In this document: piece by piece, positions 50,823 to 59,452 of the stretch
How positions within the stretch are numbered: position 1 is the stretch's first letter
How the letters are laid out: each line of letters begins with the position of its first letter
Program-made: the position numbers and the translations under genes
Origin: Stenotrophomonas maltophilia
GTDB lineage: Bacteria; Pseudomonadota; Gammaproteobacteria; Xanthomonadales; Xanthomonadaceae
NCBI RefSeq assembly: GCF_003205835.1
Contig: NZ_CP029773.1
Location: 4,248,501 to 4,312,500 of the forward strand
Length of the DNA stretch: 64,000 nt
Direction of reading: 5' to 3'
Notes under the pieces: model-generated
Seen by the model: only the letters and a program-made list of their open reading frames with translations
Told to the model about the DNA's origin: nothing
Databases searched by the model: none

Positions 50823-52745
50823 TCAGAACCCGCAGAAGCAGTACGCCAGCGCCTTCACCGGCGCGCCGTTGCCCTTCTCGCGGGCCGCGTTCTCGACGAA
50901 ACGCAGCTGCGTATCCACTTCCGGCATCGTGCGTGCCAGCATCATCCGCGCCATGCCCGAGTCGGACAGCATCCAGGCACCGGCGCGGCTGCCGGCGAAA
51001 CCGCTGACGAACTGCGCGAACGGCGTCGCCGCCTTCTCGATGTAACGCACACGGTAGGCATCGGCCTTGCCCAGCTTGGCGCGGCTGGCGGCGTCGGCCA
51101 CGGCATCCTTCAGGCCACCGAAGGCGTCGACCAGGCCGCGTTCCTTGGCCTGTGCACCGCTCCACACGCGGCCGCGGGCCACCTCGTCCACCGCCTCGAC
51201 CGGCTTCTTGCGGGCGTCGGCGACGCGACCGGTGAAGTCGGCGTAACCCTTGTTGATCACCGTCTGGATGACCTGGCCCACGGCCGGATCCATCGGGCGG
51301 GTGACATCGAAGGCACCGGCGAAGCGGGTGGTACCGACACCGTCGGTATGCACACCGATCTTGTCCAGCGCGCGGCTGAAGTTCGGGACCATGCCGAAGA
51401 TGCCGATCGAACCGGTGATGGTCGACGGATCGGCGTAGATGCGATCGGCGTTCATGCTGATCCAGTAGCCACCGGAAGCGGCCAGATCGCCCATCGACAC
51501 CACCACCGGCTTGCCGGCGGCCTGCAGGGCCACCACTTCGCGGCGGATCTGCTCGGAGGCGAACACTTCACCCCCCGGCGAATCGACGCGCAGCACCACC
51601 GCCTTCACGTTCTCGTCGTCGCGCGCGGCACGCAGCAGTGCCGAGGTCGACTCGCCACCGATGCGGCCGGCCGGCAGGTCGCCGCCGCTGATCTCGCCTT
51701 CCGCCACCACCACGGCCACCTGCGGACGCGAGTCCACCGGGTTGCGGCGCGCATCGAGCTGGCCCAGATAGGTGCCGAAGTCGACGTTGCGGAAACCACC
51801 GTCGGCATCGTCGTCGGCCACGCCGCGCTCGATCATCAGATCCTCGAATTCCTCGCGGGTCTTCAGCGCGGTCACCAGCTTCTGCTGCAGCGCGAACTTG
51901 GCCAGGTCGCCACCGGCGGCGGCGATGCCTTCCGGCAGCGTGTCGATGCCGGCGGCCAGCTGTGCCGGGTCCAGGCGACGCGCCTTGGCGATGTCCGCCA
52001 GGTAGCGCTGCCACACGTCGTTCATCCAGAACAGGTCGGCTTCCTTGGAGGCCGGCGAGGCGGCGTCGAGCACGTACGGCTCGGCCGCGGACTTGTACTC
52101 GCCCACCTTGAACAGGTGCACGTCCACGCCCAGCTTGTCCTGCAGGCCGGTGCGGAAGTACTGGCGGTAGCGGCCCAGGCCCTCGAGCACCACCGACCCC
52201 ATCGGGTCCAGGTAGACCTCGTCGGCCTGTGCGGCCAGCAGGTACTGCGACTGGCCCATGCTCTCGCTGTAGGCCACCAGCTGCTTGCCGGAGGCGCGCA
52301 GGTCCTGGAGTGCGGCGGCCACTTCACGCAGCGAGGCGAAGCCGGACGGCTGCAGCTTGTCCAGCTCCAGCACCACGCGCTCGATCTTCTTGTCTTCCTT
52401 GGCCGACTCGATCACCCGCAGCAGGTCGCGCAGCTGGATCTCCTCGGCGCCGTTGTCGCCCACCGCCTTGGCCAGCGCGCGGCTGACCGGATCGGCGCTG
52501 AACTGCTCGACCAGGCGGCCCTCCGGCGCGATCACCAGGGTGGTGCGGTCCTGCAGCGACTTGCTGGCACCGGCGCCCATGCCGGCGGCGATGACGAACA
52601 TCACCAGCAGCAGGAACAGCAGGCCGAAGAACACCAGGTTGAGGATCAACCGGCGGGTGAAGTTCATGACGTCCCACAGCCCGATGAAGAAACTGGCGAC
52701 GGGGTTGCGACGCGCCGGGGGCAGCGGGGGCACGGGTTGATTCAT
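50823..52745 (-). CDS. sppA: Signal peptide peptidase SppA, 67K type
   Basis: A 640-residue membrane-anchored serine protease that clears cleaved signal peptides in the periplasm. One N-terminal helix (about 33-55), then two tandem SppA domains: the Lys218 base in GEYKSAAEP lies in the first, and the Ser424 nucleophile in LAASGGYW lies in the second, as in E. coli SppA. DSPGGEVFASEQIRRE precedes it. Start at 52745 (MNQPV) fits; an upstream extension lacks a signal. Downstream of a bidirectional terminator. Confidence 0.93.
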   Translation of the reverse strand: MNQPVPPLPPARRNPVASFFIGLWDVMNFTRRLILNLVFFGLLFLLLVMFVIAAGMGAGASKSLQDRTTLVIAPEGRLVEQFSADPVSRALAKAVGDNGAEEIQLRDLLRVIESAKEDKKIERVVLELDKLQPSGFASLREVAAALQDLRASGKQLVAYSESMGQSQYLLAAQADEVYLDPMGSVVLEGLGRYRQYFRTGLQDKLGVDVHLFKVGEYKSAAEPYVLDAASPASKEADLFWMNDVWQRYLADIAKARRLDPAQLAAGIDTLPEGIAAAGGDLAKFALQQKLVTALKTREEFEDLMIERGVADDDADGGFRNVDFGTYLGQLDARRNPVDSRPQVAVVVAEGEISGGDLPAGRIGGESTSALLRAARDDENVKAVVLRVDSPGGEVFASEQIRREVVALQAAGKPVVVSMGDLAASGGYWISMNADRIYADPSTITGSIGIFGMVPNFSRALDKIGVHTDGVGTTRFAGAFDVTRPMDPAVGQVIQTVINKGYADFTGRVADARKKPVEAVDEVARGRVWSGAQAKERGLVDAFGGLKDAVADAASRAKLGKADAYRVRYIEKAATPFAQFVSGFAGSRAGAWMLSDSGMARMMLARTMPEVDTQLRFVENAAREKGNGAPVKALAYCFCGF

Positions 52746-52859
52746 GGAACGCTCCGGATGGCTTCTTGCCGTGGTGCCAGCATAGCCGGTGCCGCGTGAT
52801 GCGGCATCGGACACAAGTCAGGGGATCGCCCGCCACGGATCATCGTGGCGGGCGGGAGG

Positions 52860-54224
52860 TCAGGACAGCGCGGACTGGCCGATGCGCAGGCTGCTGCGGC
52901 GCAGGCGCCAGCCCATCAGGATGGCGGCGGCGGTCAGGCCGACGATCAGGCCGATCCACATGCCCTGCGGCCCCATGCCCAACCCCAGACCGAGCCCGGC
53001 GCCGAGCGGCATGCCCAGGCCCCAGTACGCGAACATGGCGATGAACATCGGCACGCGGGTGTCCTTCAGGCCGCGCAGCGCGCCGGCCGACAGTACCTGG
53101 ATGCCATCCGGGAACTGGAAGGTGGCCGCGTACAGCAGCAGGGTCGAGGCCAGGCCGGCCACCGCCAGGTCGTTGGTGTAGACGCCGACGATGGCATCGT
53201 GGCCGAACAGCAGCACTGCCGCCGACAGCGTCTGCGTACCCATGATGATCGCGTAGCCGGCCCAGGCCGCACGCCGTACGCCGAAGCCATCGCCACGGCC
53301 GACCGCATGGCCGACGCGCACGGTGGTGGCCTCGGCCACGCCCATCGGGATCATGAAGCACAGCTGGGCGACGTTGATCGCGATCTGGTGCGCGGCCGCT
53401 TCATTGGCACCGAGGCGGCCGATCAGCAGCGCGGTGACGATGAACAGGCCGCCTTCCATCAGCACGGTGATGCCGATCGGCAGGCCGGTGCGCAGCAGGT
53501 CCCAGATCGCCTTCCAGCGCGGTCCTTCGAAGTGCGAGAACAGCTGCAGGTGGGCGAAGCGCTTGGTGAACCACAGGTAGGTGGCGAACGCGATCGCCTG
53601 CAGCCACATCATCACCGCCGAAGCGATGCCCAGGCCTTCGGCGCCCATTTCCGGGAAGCCGAGCTTGCCGTTGGCCAGCACATAGCCCATCGGTGCCAGC
53701 ACCAGCAGGCCGCCGAAGCCGAGCAGCATGGTCGGCAGCGTCCAGTGCATGCCCTCGCTGAGATAGCGCATGCAGAAATACAGGGTCAGCGCCGGGCCGC
53801 CCCAGCGCACCGCGTGCAGGAACGCGGTGGCCCCCGGCACGATGTCCGGCGCGATGCCGAAGGCCGGCAGCAGCGGCGGCACCACGGTGAGGAAGGTGAA
53901 CATGATCAGGCCCAAGCCCAGCGCCAGCCACAGTGCCTGGCGGAACAGCGGACCGATCTCGCGCTCGCGGCCGGCGCCATGCAGCTGCGACACCGAGGCG
54001 GTGAGCGAGATCAGGGTGCCGATCGGGATCAGCATCGGCAGCCACAGCAGGGCGGTGCCGATGGTCACCGCGGCCAGGGTCGCCGTGGCGTGGTGGCCGG
54101 CAATCACGTTGTCGACGAAGGAGATCAGACCGGTGGACACATGCCCGAGCACAAGCGGCAGGGCGAGCAGACCGGTAGCGCCGACTTCCTTGCTGAAGCG
54201 CGGCGTGGAGGTTGCAGTAGACAT
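52860..54224 (-). CDS. MATE-family multidrug efflux pump (NorM-like)
   Basis: A 454-residue, 12-helix inner-membrane antiporter in two six-helix halves: half 1 opens with GLLALPLVLGHVSTGLISFVDNVIAGHH and half 2 with TGLPIGITVLMEGGLFIVTALLIGRLGANEAAAHQIA. Na+- or H+-coupled export of cationic drugs is the family norm. Start 54224. Ends 115 bases from sppA's start on the same strand. Confidence 0.88.
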   Translation of the reverse strand: MSTATSTPRFSKEVGATGLLALPLVLGHVSTGLISFVDNVIAGHHATATLAAVTIGTALLWLPMLIPIGTLISLTASVSQLHGAGREREIGPLFRQALWLALGLGLIMFTFLTVVPPLLPAFGIAPDIVPGATAFLHAVRWGGPALTLYFCMRYLSEGMHWTLPTMLLGFGGLLVLAPMGYVLANGKLGFPEMGAEGLGIASAVMMWLQAIAFATYLWFTKRFAHLQLFSHFEGPRWKAIWDLLRTGLPIGITVLMEGGLFIVTALLIGRLGANEAAAHQIAINVAQLCFMIPMGVAEATTVRVGHAVGRGDGFGVRRAAWAGYAIIMGTQTLSAAVLLFGHDAIVGVYTNDLAVAGLASTLLLYAATFQFPDGIQVLSAGALRGLKDTRVPMFIAMFAYWGLGMPLGAGLGLGLGMGPQGMWIGLIVGLTAAAILMGWRLRRSSLRIGQSALS

Positions 54225-54384
54225 AAGGTGCTTGACGCGAACTACGGTTGCGCGCGAAGGGCACAGGCACCGGGTTGCGGGCCGCCATCTTACGCGTGCG
54301 GCGTGCGCATTCCCATGACATGGCGTGAATGCTGGGTTTCAGCAGGCCCCGGCATCACGCGTTGCGATCACGTTACGAACAGAA

Positions 54385-54458
54385 AAAGGGGACGGAGGGG
54401 ATTAAGTCGTTTCAAGCCCGACTGTGCCGAGTACGACTTAATCCCCTCCGTCCCCTTT
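54385..54458. repeat. 26-bp perfect inverted repeat, terminator-like
   Basis: AAAGGGGACGGAGGGGATTA (54385-54404, plus AGTCGT to 54410) is mirrored exactly at 54433-54458, 22-base loop. On the minus strand the second arm runs into TTTTTC just downstream of the DUF3106 stop, so it can act as that gene's terminator. Confidence 0.85.
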
Positions 54459-54460
54459 GT

Positions 54461-55045
54461 TTACTGACCCGCCTGGCGCTTGAGCCAGGTGTCGCGCTCG
54501 GCGGGTGGCACCGCGAGGAACGCGCCGCGTACTTTGTCGCGCTCCTGCGGCGGGGTGCGCTGCGCGACCAGGGTGAGCTGGGCCAGCTGCGCCGGGCTGA
54601 GCTGGCGCAGCACGGCCAGCGCGGCCTCGCGCTGTTCCGGCGGCACGAACCCGAACAGGCCGTGCAGCTTGGGGAATTCCAGGCCCAGCTGCGGGCCCAG
54701 CCGCCAGCCTTCGCGGAACGCCTGGTCCTGCGCCTCGAACTGCTGGCGCATACGTTGCTGTTGATCAGCCGGCAGCGCATTGAAGCGCGCCGCGGCCTGG
54801 CGGATGCGCTCACGCTCGCCTTCCGGCAATGCCCGCCATGCGGCGTAGTCGGCGCGGCGCTGGCGCTGCTGCTGGGCATCGAGCTGGCTAAACGCAGCGG
54901 GCGTCGTACTTGTGATGGCCGGGGCCGGGACCGCCGATGAACTGCCCGGCACTGGCGGCGGCAGCGGTACGTTCAAGGTCTGCGGCGCGGCGGACAGCGA
55001 CAACGGCAAGGCCAGCAGCAGGCTGGCGAATACGGTCTTATTCAT
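54461..55045 (-). CDS. Exported DUF3106-family protein
   Basis: A 194-residue protein with signal peptide (KTVFASLLLALPLSLSA), Pro-rich linker and a DUF3106 helical region with repeated LPEGERERIRQAAARFNALP, REAALAVLRQLSPAQLAQL and PPQERDKVRGAFLAVPPAER. Periplasmic. Overlaps the preceding gene by 8 bases, so translation is coupled. No reaction known; in relatives it sits in an envelope/sigma-factor neighbourhood. Confidence 0.75.
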   Translation of the reverse strand: MNKTVFASLLLALPLSLSAAPQTLNVPLPPPVPGSSSAVPAPAITSTTPAAFSQLDAQQQRQRRADYAAWRALPEGERERIRQAAARFNALPADQQQRMRQQFEAQDQAFREGWRLGPQLGLEFPKLHGLFGFVPPEQREAALAVLRQLSPAQLAQLTLVAQRTPPQERDKVRGAFLAVPPAERDTWLKRQAGQ

Positions 55046-56042
55046 CGGCAGCAGCGGTCTCCAGCGTGGCGCTGGCCGGCTCCGGCCGGCTCGGCTTGGA
55101 TTGCGACTCGTCCACCGGCAGCGGGCCGCCCGCGGCGGTCCACGCATACAGATCGGCATCGGCCACCAGCGGGTAGTCGCGGTCGGCCAGCATCACAGCG
55201 TCGTCCGTGGCCTGGGCCGGGGCCGCATCCGGCGTAGCGCTGACCGTGCTCGGCGGCAGTGCTTCCACCGTGACCGGACCCGCTTCACCGACCACGCCTT
55301 CCGGCAGCGGAGCGTCGCTGCCGAACGAATGCCCCTGCCAATAGCGCCAGCCCAGCGCCGCGGCCAACAGCACCGCCACCGTCACCAGCAGGATCAGCGG
55401 ACCGCGCCAGCGTGGCTTGGCATTCGTACGGCGGCGCTTGCCGCTGGCAGCCGCACGCTCGTCCCGCTGCGGTGCACGCCAGCTGGAGGTCGGGGGTTCA
55501 TTGTTGGCGGCCGGGGCAGCCGGTTGCTGCAGCTGCTGCAGGCGCTTGGCCGGCAGATCGCGGATGCGCAGCTGCACCTGCTCGGCAAGCTGGCGCCAGG
55601 CCGATGCATCGGGCTGGCCGTGCGCATCGCGCGGGCAGGCATCGGCCAACAAGCGCTGGTAGCTGGCCTCGTCCTGGTCGAGCACGCGCATGGCGATGCC
55701 TTCGTCCAGGCTGCCGCCCACCCGCAGCAACAGCGCCAGGCGCGGCATCGATCCCATCTCGCCCAGCGCAGCCAACGGCGGCGCCCATTGGCCGCCCACC
55801 GGTTCGCGCAGTACCTGGCGCTGGCCCAGCAGGGTCCAGAAGCGGGTCGGCCACTGCGCCATCGGCAGGTCGCTGGCGACCGCCGCAAACGCGCGCATCA
55901 CCGCCACCAGGGTCTGTTCGGCACGGGCGGCATCACCGCACTGCAGTTCAGCCACCACCAGGGCACGGCGCTCGACGCCACGCAGGAACGCCGACAGCGC
56001 GCCGGCCGCGGTCGAGGAAACAGGGGCGGGCACAGCCGTCAT
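55038..56042 (-). CDS. Membrane protein paired with DUF3106, unknown
   Basis: A 334-residue protein: cytoplasmic helical N-terminal half (about 1-170; Leu/Ala-rich, TRFWTLLGQRQVLREPVGGQ), basic linker (ASGKRRRTNAKPRWRG), one membrane helix (PLILLVTVAVLLAAALGWRYW, about 222-242) and a periplasmic acidic tail. The single span with a charged cytosolic part resembles anti-sigma-like regulators, but no sigma gene is adjacent. Co-transcribed with the DUF3106 gene. Confidence 0.65.
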   Translation of the reverse strand: MTAVPAPVSSTAAGALSAFLRGVERRALVVAELQCGDAARAEQTLVAVMRAFAAVASDLPMAQWPTRFWTLLGQRQVLREPVGGQWAPPLAALGEMGSMPRLALLLRVGGSLDEGIAMRVLDQDEASYQRLLADACPRDAHGQPDASAWRQLAEQVQLRIRDLPAKRLQQLQQPAAPAANNEPPTSSWRAPQRDERAAASGKRRRTNAKPRWRGPLILLVTVAVLLAAALGWRYWQGHSFGSDAPLPEGVVGEAGPVTVEALPPSTVSATPDAAPAQATDDAVMLADRDYPLVADADLYAWTAAGGPLPVDESQSKPSRPEPASATLETAAADE

Positions 56043-56318
56043 CGGTCACTCCAAAGGTCTGCCGGCATGATAGCGGCAGGCCATCGGCGCCCGTAGGACT
56101 TGCGCCCGCAGGCACTTCGTGCTGCAGGTTGTGCACAGCACCAAGGCCCCGCTGCGGAAAACTGGGGCATCCAGCTGAATTCACTCTGTTTCAGCATTGT
56201 TTCACACTTAAGTTGTTGATTTTGAATGTTTTTACTATGTGGCGATTTTTTGACCAACCCGAGTGTGAGGCCGTCGCCATCGGCCTTCTGCGTTTCCGCT
56301 GCCGGTTAACGCACAACG

Positions 56319-56341
56319 TTATCCACAGAACATGTGGATAA
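56319..56341. promoter_or_regulatory. Inverted pair of perfect DnaA boxes
   Basis: TTATCCACA (56319-56327) and its reverse complement TGTGGATAA (56333-56341), separated by five bases, in the AT-rich gap ahead of priA. Both match the 9-base consensus exactly. Confidence 0.7.
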
Positions 56342-56441
56342 GACTGAATCTCCAATGGACACCGATATTTAGGTGACATTTATGATTCAACGGGCGTCGC
56401 CCGGCTACACCCGCGCCCGCCATTCGCGCCCGCATGGGCCG

Positions 56442-56447
56442 TTACAC
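56442..56447 (+). promoter_or_regulatory. Possible -10 box of priA, leaderless start
   Basis: TACACT ends 7 bases before the priA ATG (56455), so a transcript from it would begin at or next to the start codon. No -35 is obvious. Confidence 0.3.
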
Positions 56448-56454
56448 TGGCCCG

Positions 56455-58632
56455 ATGCTTTCACCGATTCCGACCCTGCAGGTCGCCCTGCCCGTCCCCC
56501 TGCCCCGCCTGTTCGACTACCTGTCGCCGGAGGGCGAGGCCCCCACGGTTGCGGTCGGCTGCCGTGTGAAGGTGCCGTTCGGCAACCGCGAGCTGGTCGG
56601 CGTGGTGGTCGGCCTCGGCCAGACCGACGACGGCCAGGGACTGCGCCAGGCCCTGGCCTGGTGCGACCCGCAACCGCTGCTGCAGGGTGAACTGTGGCAG
56701 AGCCTGCAGTGGCTGGCGCGCTATACCCACGCCCCCCTGGGCGAAGTACTGAGTACCGCCCTGCCCGGTCCACTGCGCCATGGCGACGCCCTGCCCGACA
56801 CCCATCACTGGGGCTGGCAGCTGACTGCGGAGGGCCATGCCCAGCGCGGGACGCTGCGCGCCGGCAGCCGCCCGCGGCAGTTGGCCGAACTGCTGGCCGA
56901 CGCCGTGGTGGATGAGGATGTACTGGGCGAACGCATGGAGGACTGGCGCACCGCCGCGCGCAGTCTGGCCAAGCGCGCGCTGGCCGAGCGCGTGGCGATG
57001 ACGGTGGCACCGCAGCATGCGCAGCCGCTGCCCGGCCCCGCGCTCAACCCGGACCAGGCCGAGGCGGTGGCCGCGATCAACGCCGCCGACGGCTTCCAGC
57101 CCTTCCTGCTGGATGGCGTGACCGGCAGCGGCAAGACCGAGGTCTACCTGCAGGCGATCATCCATTGCCTGGCGCAGGGCAGGCAGGCGTTGGTGCTGGT
57201 GCCGGAAATCGGCCTGACCCCGCAGACCCTGGCGCGCTTCCGCGGCCGCCTCGGCATCGCCGTGCACGCGCTGCACTCCGGGTTGAACGACAACGAGCGC
57301 GCGCGCGTCTGGGCGGCGGCTTCGCGTGGCGAGGCACGGGTCATCGTCGGCACCCGCTCGGCGGTGTTCACGCCCCTTCCCCAGGCCGGCCTGCTGATCG
57401 TCGACGAGGAACACGACGGCAGCTACAAGCAGCAGGACGGCATCCGTTACCACGCGCGCGATTTCGCCCTGGTCCGGGCCAAGGCGCTCGGCATTCCGGT
57501 GCTGCTCGGCAGTGCCACGCCCTCGCTGGAAACCCTGCACAACGCCTACGCCGGGCGCTACACGCACCTGCGGCTGAAGCAGCGCGCCGGCGATGCACGA
57601 CCGCCGCGCGTGCGCATCCTCGATGTGCGCAAGCGGCCATTGCATGACGGCCTCTCGGCCGATGTGCTGGCCGGCATCGGCGAGCACCTGCAGCGGGGCC
57701 AGCAGGTGCTGGTGTTCAAGAACCGCCGTGGCTACGCACCAGTGCTGCTGTGCCACGACTGCGGCTGGACCGCGCCGTGCCAGCGCTGCGATGCGCCGAT
57801 GACCGTGCATGGCGGCGGCCGTCGCCTGCAGTGCCATCACTGCGGCGCGCGGCAACCGGCGCCGCTGGCGTGCCCCGCGTGCGGGAGCCTGGCGCTGCAA
57901 CCGCAGGGCATCGGCACCGAACGCCTGGAAGAGCACCTCACCGCCGCCTTCGCCGACTTTCCGGTGGTGCGCATCGATCGCGGCACCACCTCGCGCCGCG
58001 ATGCACTGGAACAACAGCTCGCCAAGCTGGGTGACCAGCCCGGCATCCTGGTGGGCACACAGATCCTGGCCAAGGGCCACGACCTGCCCAAGCTGACCCT
58101 GGTGGTGGTGGTGGGCATCGACGAAGGTCTGTTCTCCGCCGACTTCCGCGCCAGCGAGAAACTGGCGCAGCAGCTGATCCAGGTCGCAGGACGCGCGGGA
58201 CGTGCGCGTGATCCTGGCGAGGTCTGGCTGCAGACCCATCACCCCGGGCACCCGCTGCTGGAAACCCTGGTAAGCGGTGGCTACCACCCATTCGCCCAGG
58301 CCGAATTGAACCAGCGCCAGGCCGCCGGATTCCCGCCGTTCGCGCATCTGGCGCTGATGCGTGCCGAAGCGCAGCAGGTGGAGCATGCCAATGCATTCCT
58401 GCTGGCCGCGCGGCAACTGCTGGGGGAACAGAATGTGGTCGAGGCCTACGGGCCGATGCCGGCGCCGATGCCTCGGCGTGCCGGCTACCAGCGCACGCAG
58501 CTGCTGCTGTCTGCCCTGCAGCGGCCGCCGTTGCATGGGGTGCTTTCGCAATTGGTGCCGCAGCTGTACGCGCTGCCGGAAGCCCGCAAGGTGCGCTGGT
58601 CGCTGGATGTGGATCCGACGGATCTGTATTGA
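56455..58632 (+). CDS. priA: Primosomal replication helicase PriA
   Basis: A 725-residue superfamily-2 3'-5' helicase that restarts stalled forks by loading DnaB. N-terminal 3'-DNA-end-binding domain (about 1-105), Walker A TGSGKT (223-228), DEEH box (317-320), a zinc-binding insertion with four Cys pairs (CHDCGWTAPCQRC; CHHCGARQPAPLACPACG) and helicase motif QVAGRAGR. Start ATG 56455 is preceded by a -10-like box. Preceded by the DnaA-box region. Confidence 0.96.
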   Translation: MLSPIPTLQVALPVPLPRLFDYLSPEGEAPTVAVGCRVKVPFGNRELVGVVVGLGQTDDGQGLRQALAWCDPQPLLQGELWQSLQWLARYTHAPLGEVLSTALPGPLRHGDALPDTHHWGWQLTAEGHAQRGTLRAGSRPRQLAELLADAVVDEDVLGERMEDWRTAARSLAKRALAERVAMTVAPQHAQPLPGPALNPDQAEAVAAINAADGFQPFLLDGVTGSGKTEVYLQAIIHCLAQGRQALVLVPEIGLTPQTLARFRGRLGIAVHALHSGLNDNERARVWAAASRGEARVIVGTRSAVFTPLPQAGLLIVDEEHDGSYKQQDGIRYHARDFALVRAKALGIPVLLGSATPSLETLHNAYAGRYTHLRLKQRAGDARPPRVRILDVRKRPLHDGLSADVLAGIGEHLQRGQQVLVFKNRRGYAPVLLCHDCGWTAPCQRCDAPMTVHGGGRRLQCHHCGARQPAPLACPACGSLALQPQGIGTERLEEHLTAAFADFPVVRIDRGTTSRRDALEQQLAKLGDQPGILVGTQILAKGHDLPKLTLVVVVGIDEGLFSADFRASEKLAQQLIQVAGRAGRARDPGEVWLQTHHPGHPLLETLVSGGYHPFAQAELNQRQAAGFPPFAHLALMRAEAQQVEHANAFLLAARQLLGEQNVVEAYGPMPAPMPRRAGYQRTQLLLSALQRPPLHGVLSQLVPQLYALPEARKVRWSLDVDPTDLY

Positions 58633-58671
58633 GGGGTCGGATCCCTTTTCGCAGAAAAGGGCTCTGACCCC
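58633..58671. repeat. GGGGTCGGATC-type inverted repeat, copy 2
   Basis: GGGGTCGGATCCCTTTTC (58633-58650) faces GAAAAGGGCTCTGACCCC (58654-58671), 15 of 18 paired. Immediately after the priA stop; same family as 50728-50770. Confidence 0.75.
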
Positions 58672-58683
58672 GACCGCCACCGC

Positions 58684-59304
58684 TTACGTCAGTGGCGACA
58701 TCACGCCGCGCTGGTACGCCGGCCGCTCGCGCAGGCGCGCATACCAATCGGCCAGGTGCGGCAGTTCCGGGCGCTGGATCGGCAGTTCGAACCAGGCGTA
58801 GATCAGCGAGCCCAGCGGAATGTCACCCATCGCGAACGCCTCGCCCGACAGCCACGGCTGTCGGGACAGGGTGGCATCGGCCATCGCCAGGTAGTCACCG
58901 GCGCGGACGATGGCGGCATTGATGCGCGCTTCGTCACGGTCGGCCGGGGCGGTGCGCATGATGCCCCAGATCAGGTCACTGTAGATCGGTGCCATCCGCG
59001 AGGTGCTCCAGTCCATCCACTTCTCGGCCTGGGCGCGTTCCATCGGGTCTTCAGCGTACAGCGTGCCCAGCGCGTAGCGCGCGCTCAGGTAGCGCACGAT
59101 GGCGTTCGATTCCCACAGCGGCAGGCCATGGTCTTCGATCACCGGCACCAGGCTGTTGGGATTCATCGCCAGGTACTCCGGCGTCTGCGTGCCGCCGTGG
59201 CTGCCACCGACTTCGATGGACTCATACGGCAGGCCGATCTCCTCGGCGCACCACAGTACCTTGCGGACGTTGCTGGAATTGCGGCGGCCCCAGATCTTCA
59301 ACAT
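58684..59304 (-). CDS. Glutathione S-transferase family protein
   Basis: A 206-residue GST. N-terminal thioredoxin fold (KIWGRRNSSNVRKVLWCAEEIGLPYE; NPNSLVPVIED; LWESNAIVRYLSARY with the ES glutathione-binding pair) and helical C-terminal domain (FAMGDIPLGSLIYAWF). The Ser/Asn start of the active site (RNSSNVRK) fits Ser-type GSTs. Start 59304. Convergent with priA. Confidence 0.88.
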   Translation of the reverse strand: MLKIWGRRNSSNVRKVLWCAEEIGLPYESIEVGGSHGGTQTPEYLAMNPNSLVPVIEDHGLPLWESNAIVRYLSARYALGTLYAEDPMERAQAEKWMDWSTSRMAPIYSDLIWGIMRTAPADRDEARINAAIVRAGDYLAMADATLSRQPWLSGEAFAMGDIPLGSLIYAWFELPIQRPELPHLADWYARLRERPAYQRGVMSPLT

Positions 59305-59397
59305 GCGGGTTTTCCTTGCTGGCAATGCGAGCGGCAACGATACGCCTGATCGGAGTGGAGATGTGCGTGCCGGATGCGGGATCTGGCATCTGGGGCT

Positions 59398-59452
59398 TGC
59401 CGGCCAGCGGCCGGCACTACCGGTTCTTTTTTGGCCAGCGGCCGGAACTACC
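59398..59452 (-). repeat. Two SMAG palindromes with duplicated flank
   Basis: Minus strand: GGTAG-TTCCGGCCGCTGGCC and, after AAAAAAGAACC, GGTAG-TGCCGGCCGCTGGCCGGCA. The block AAAAAAGAAC[A/C]GGTAGT...GGCC is a near-perfect tandem duplication (period 31), which includes the last codons and stop of the NYN gene. Confidence 0.75.

Larger units (their letters stand above)
56043..56454. other. 412-bp AT-rich gap with inverted DnaA boxes
   Basis: No gene seen. From about 56170 to 56400 the composition is clearly AT-rich (CACTTAAGTTGTTGATTTTG near 56204; TTTTTACTATG) in an otherwise GC-rich region. It contains two perfect inverted DnaA boxes and the probable priA promoter. Confidence 0.7.

Noticed and set aside
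56461..58680. A 739-codon frame opposite priA
   Set aside because: Antisense shadow; priA motifs are complete on the plus strand.
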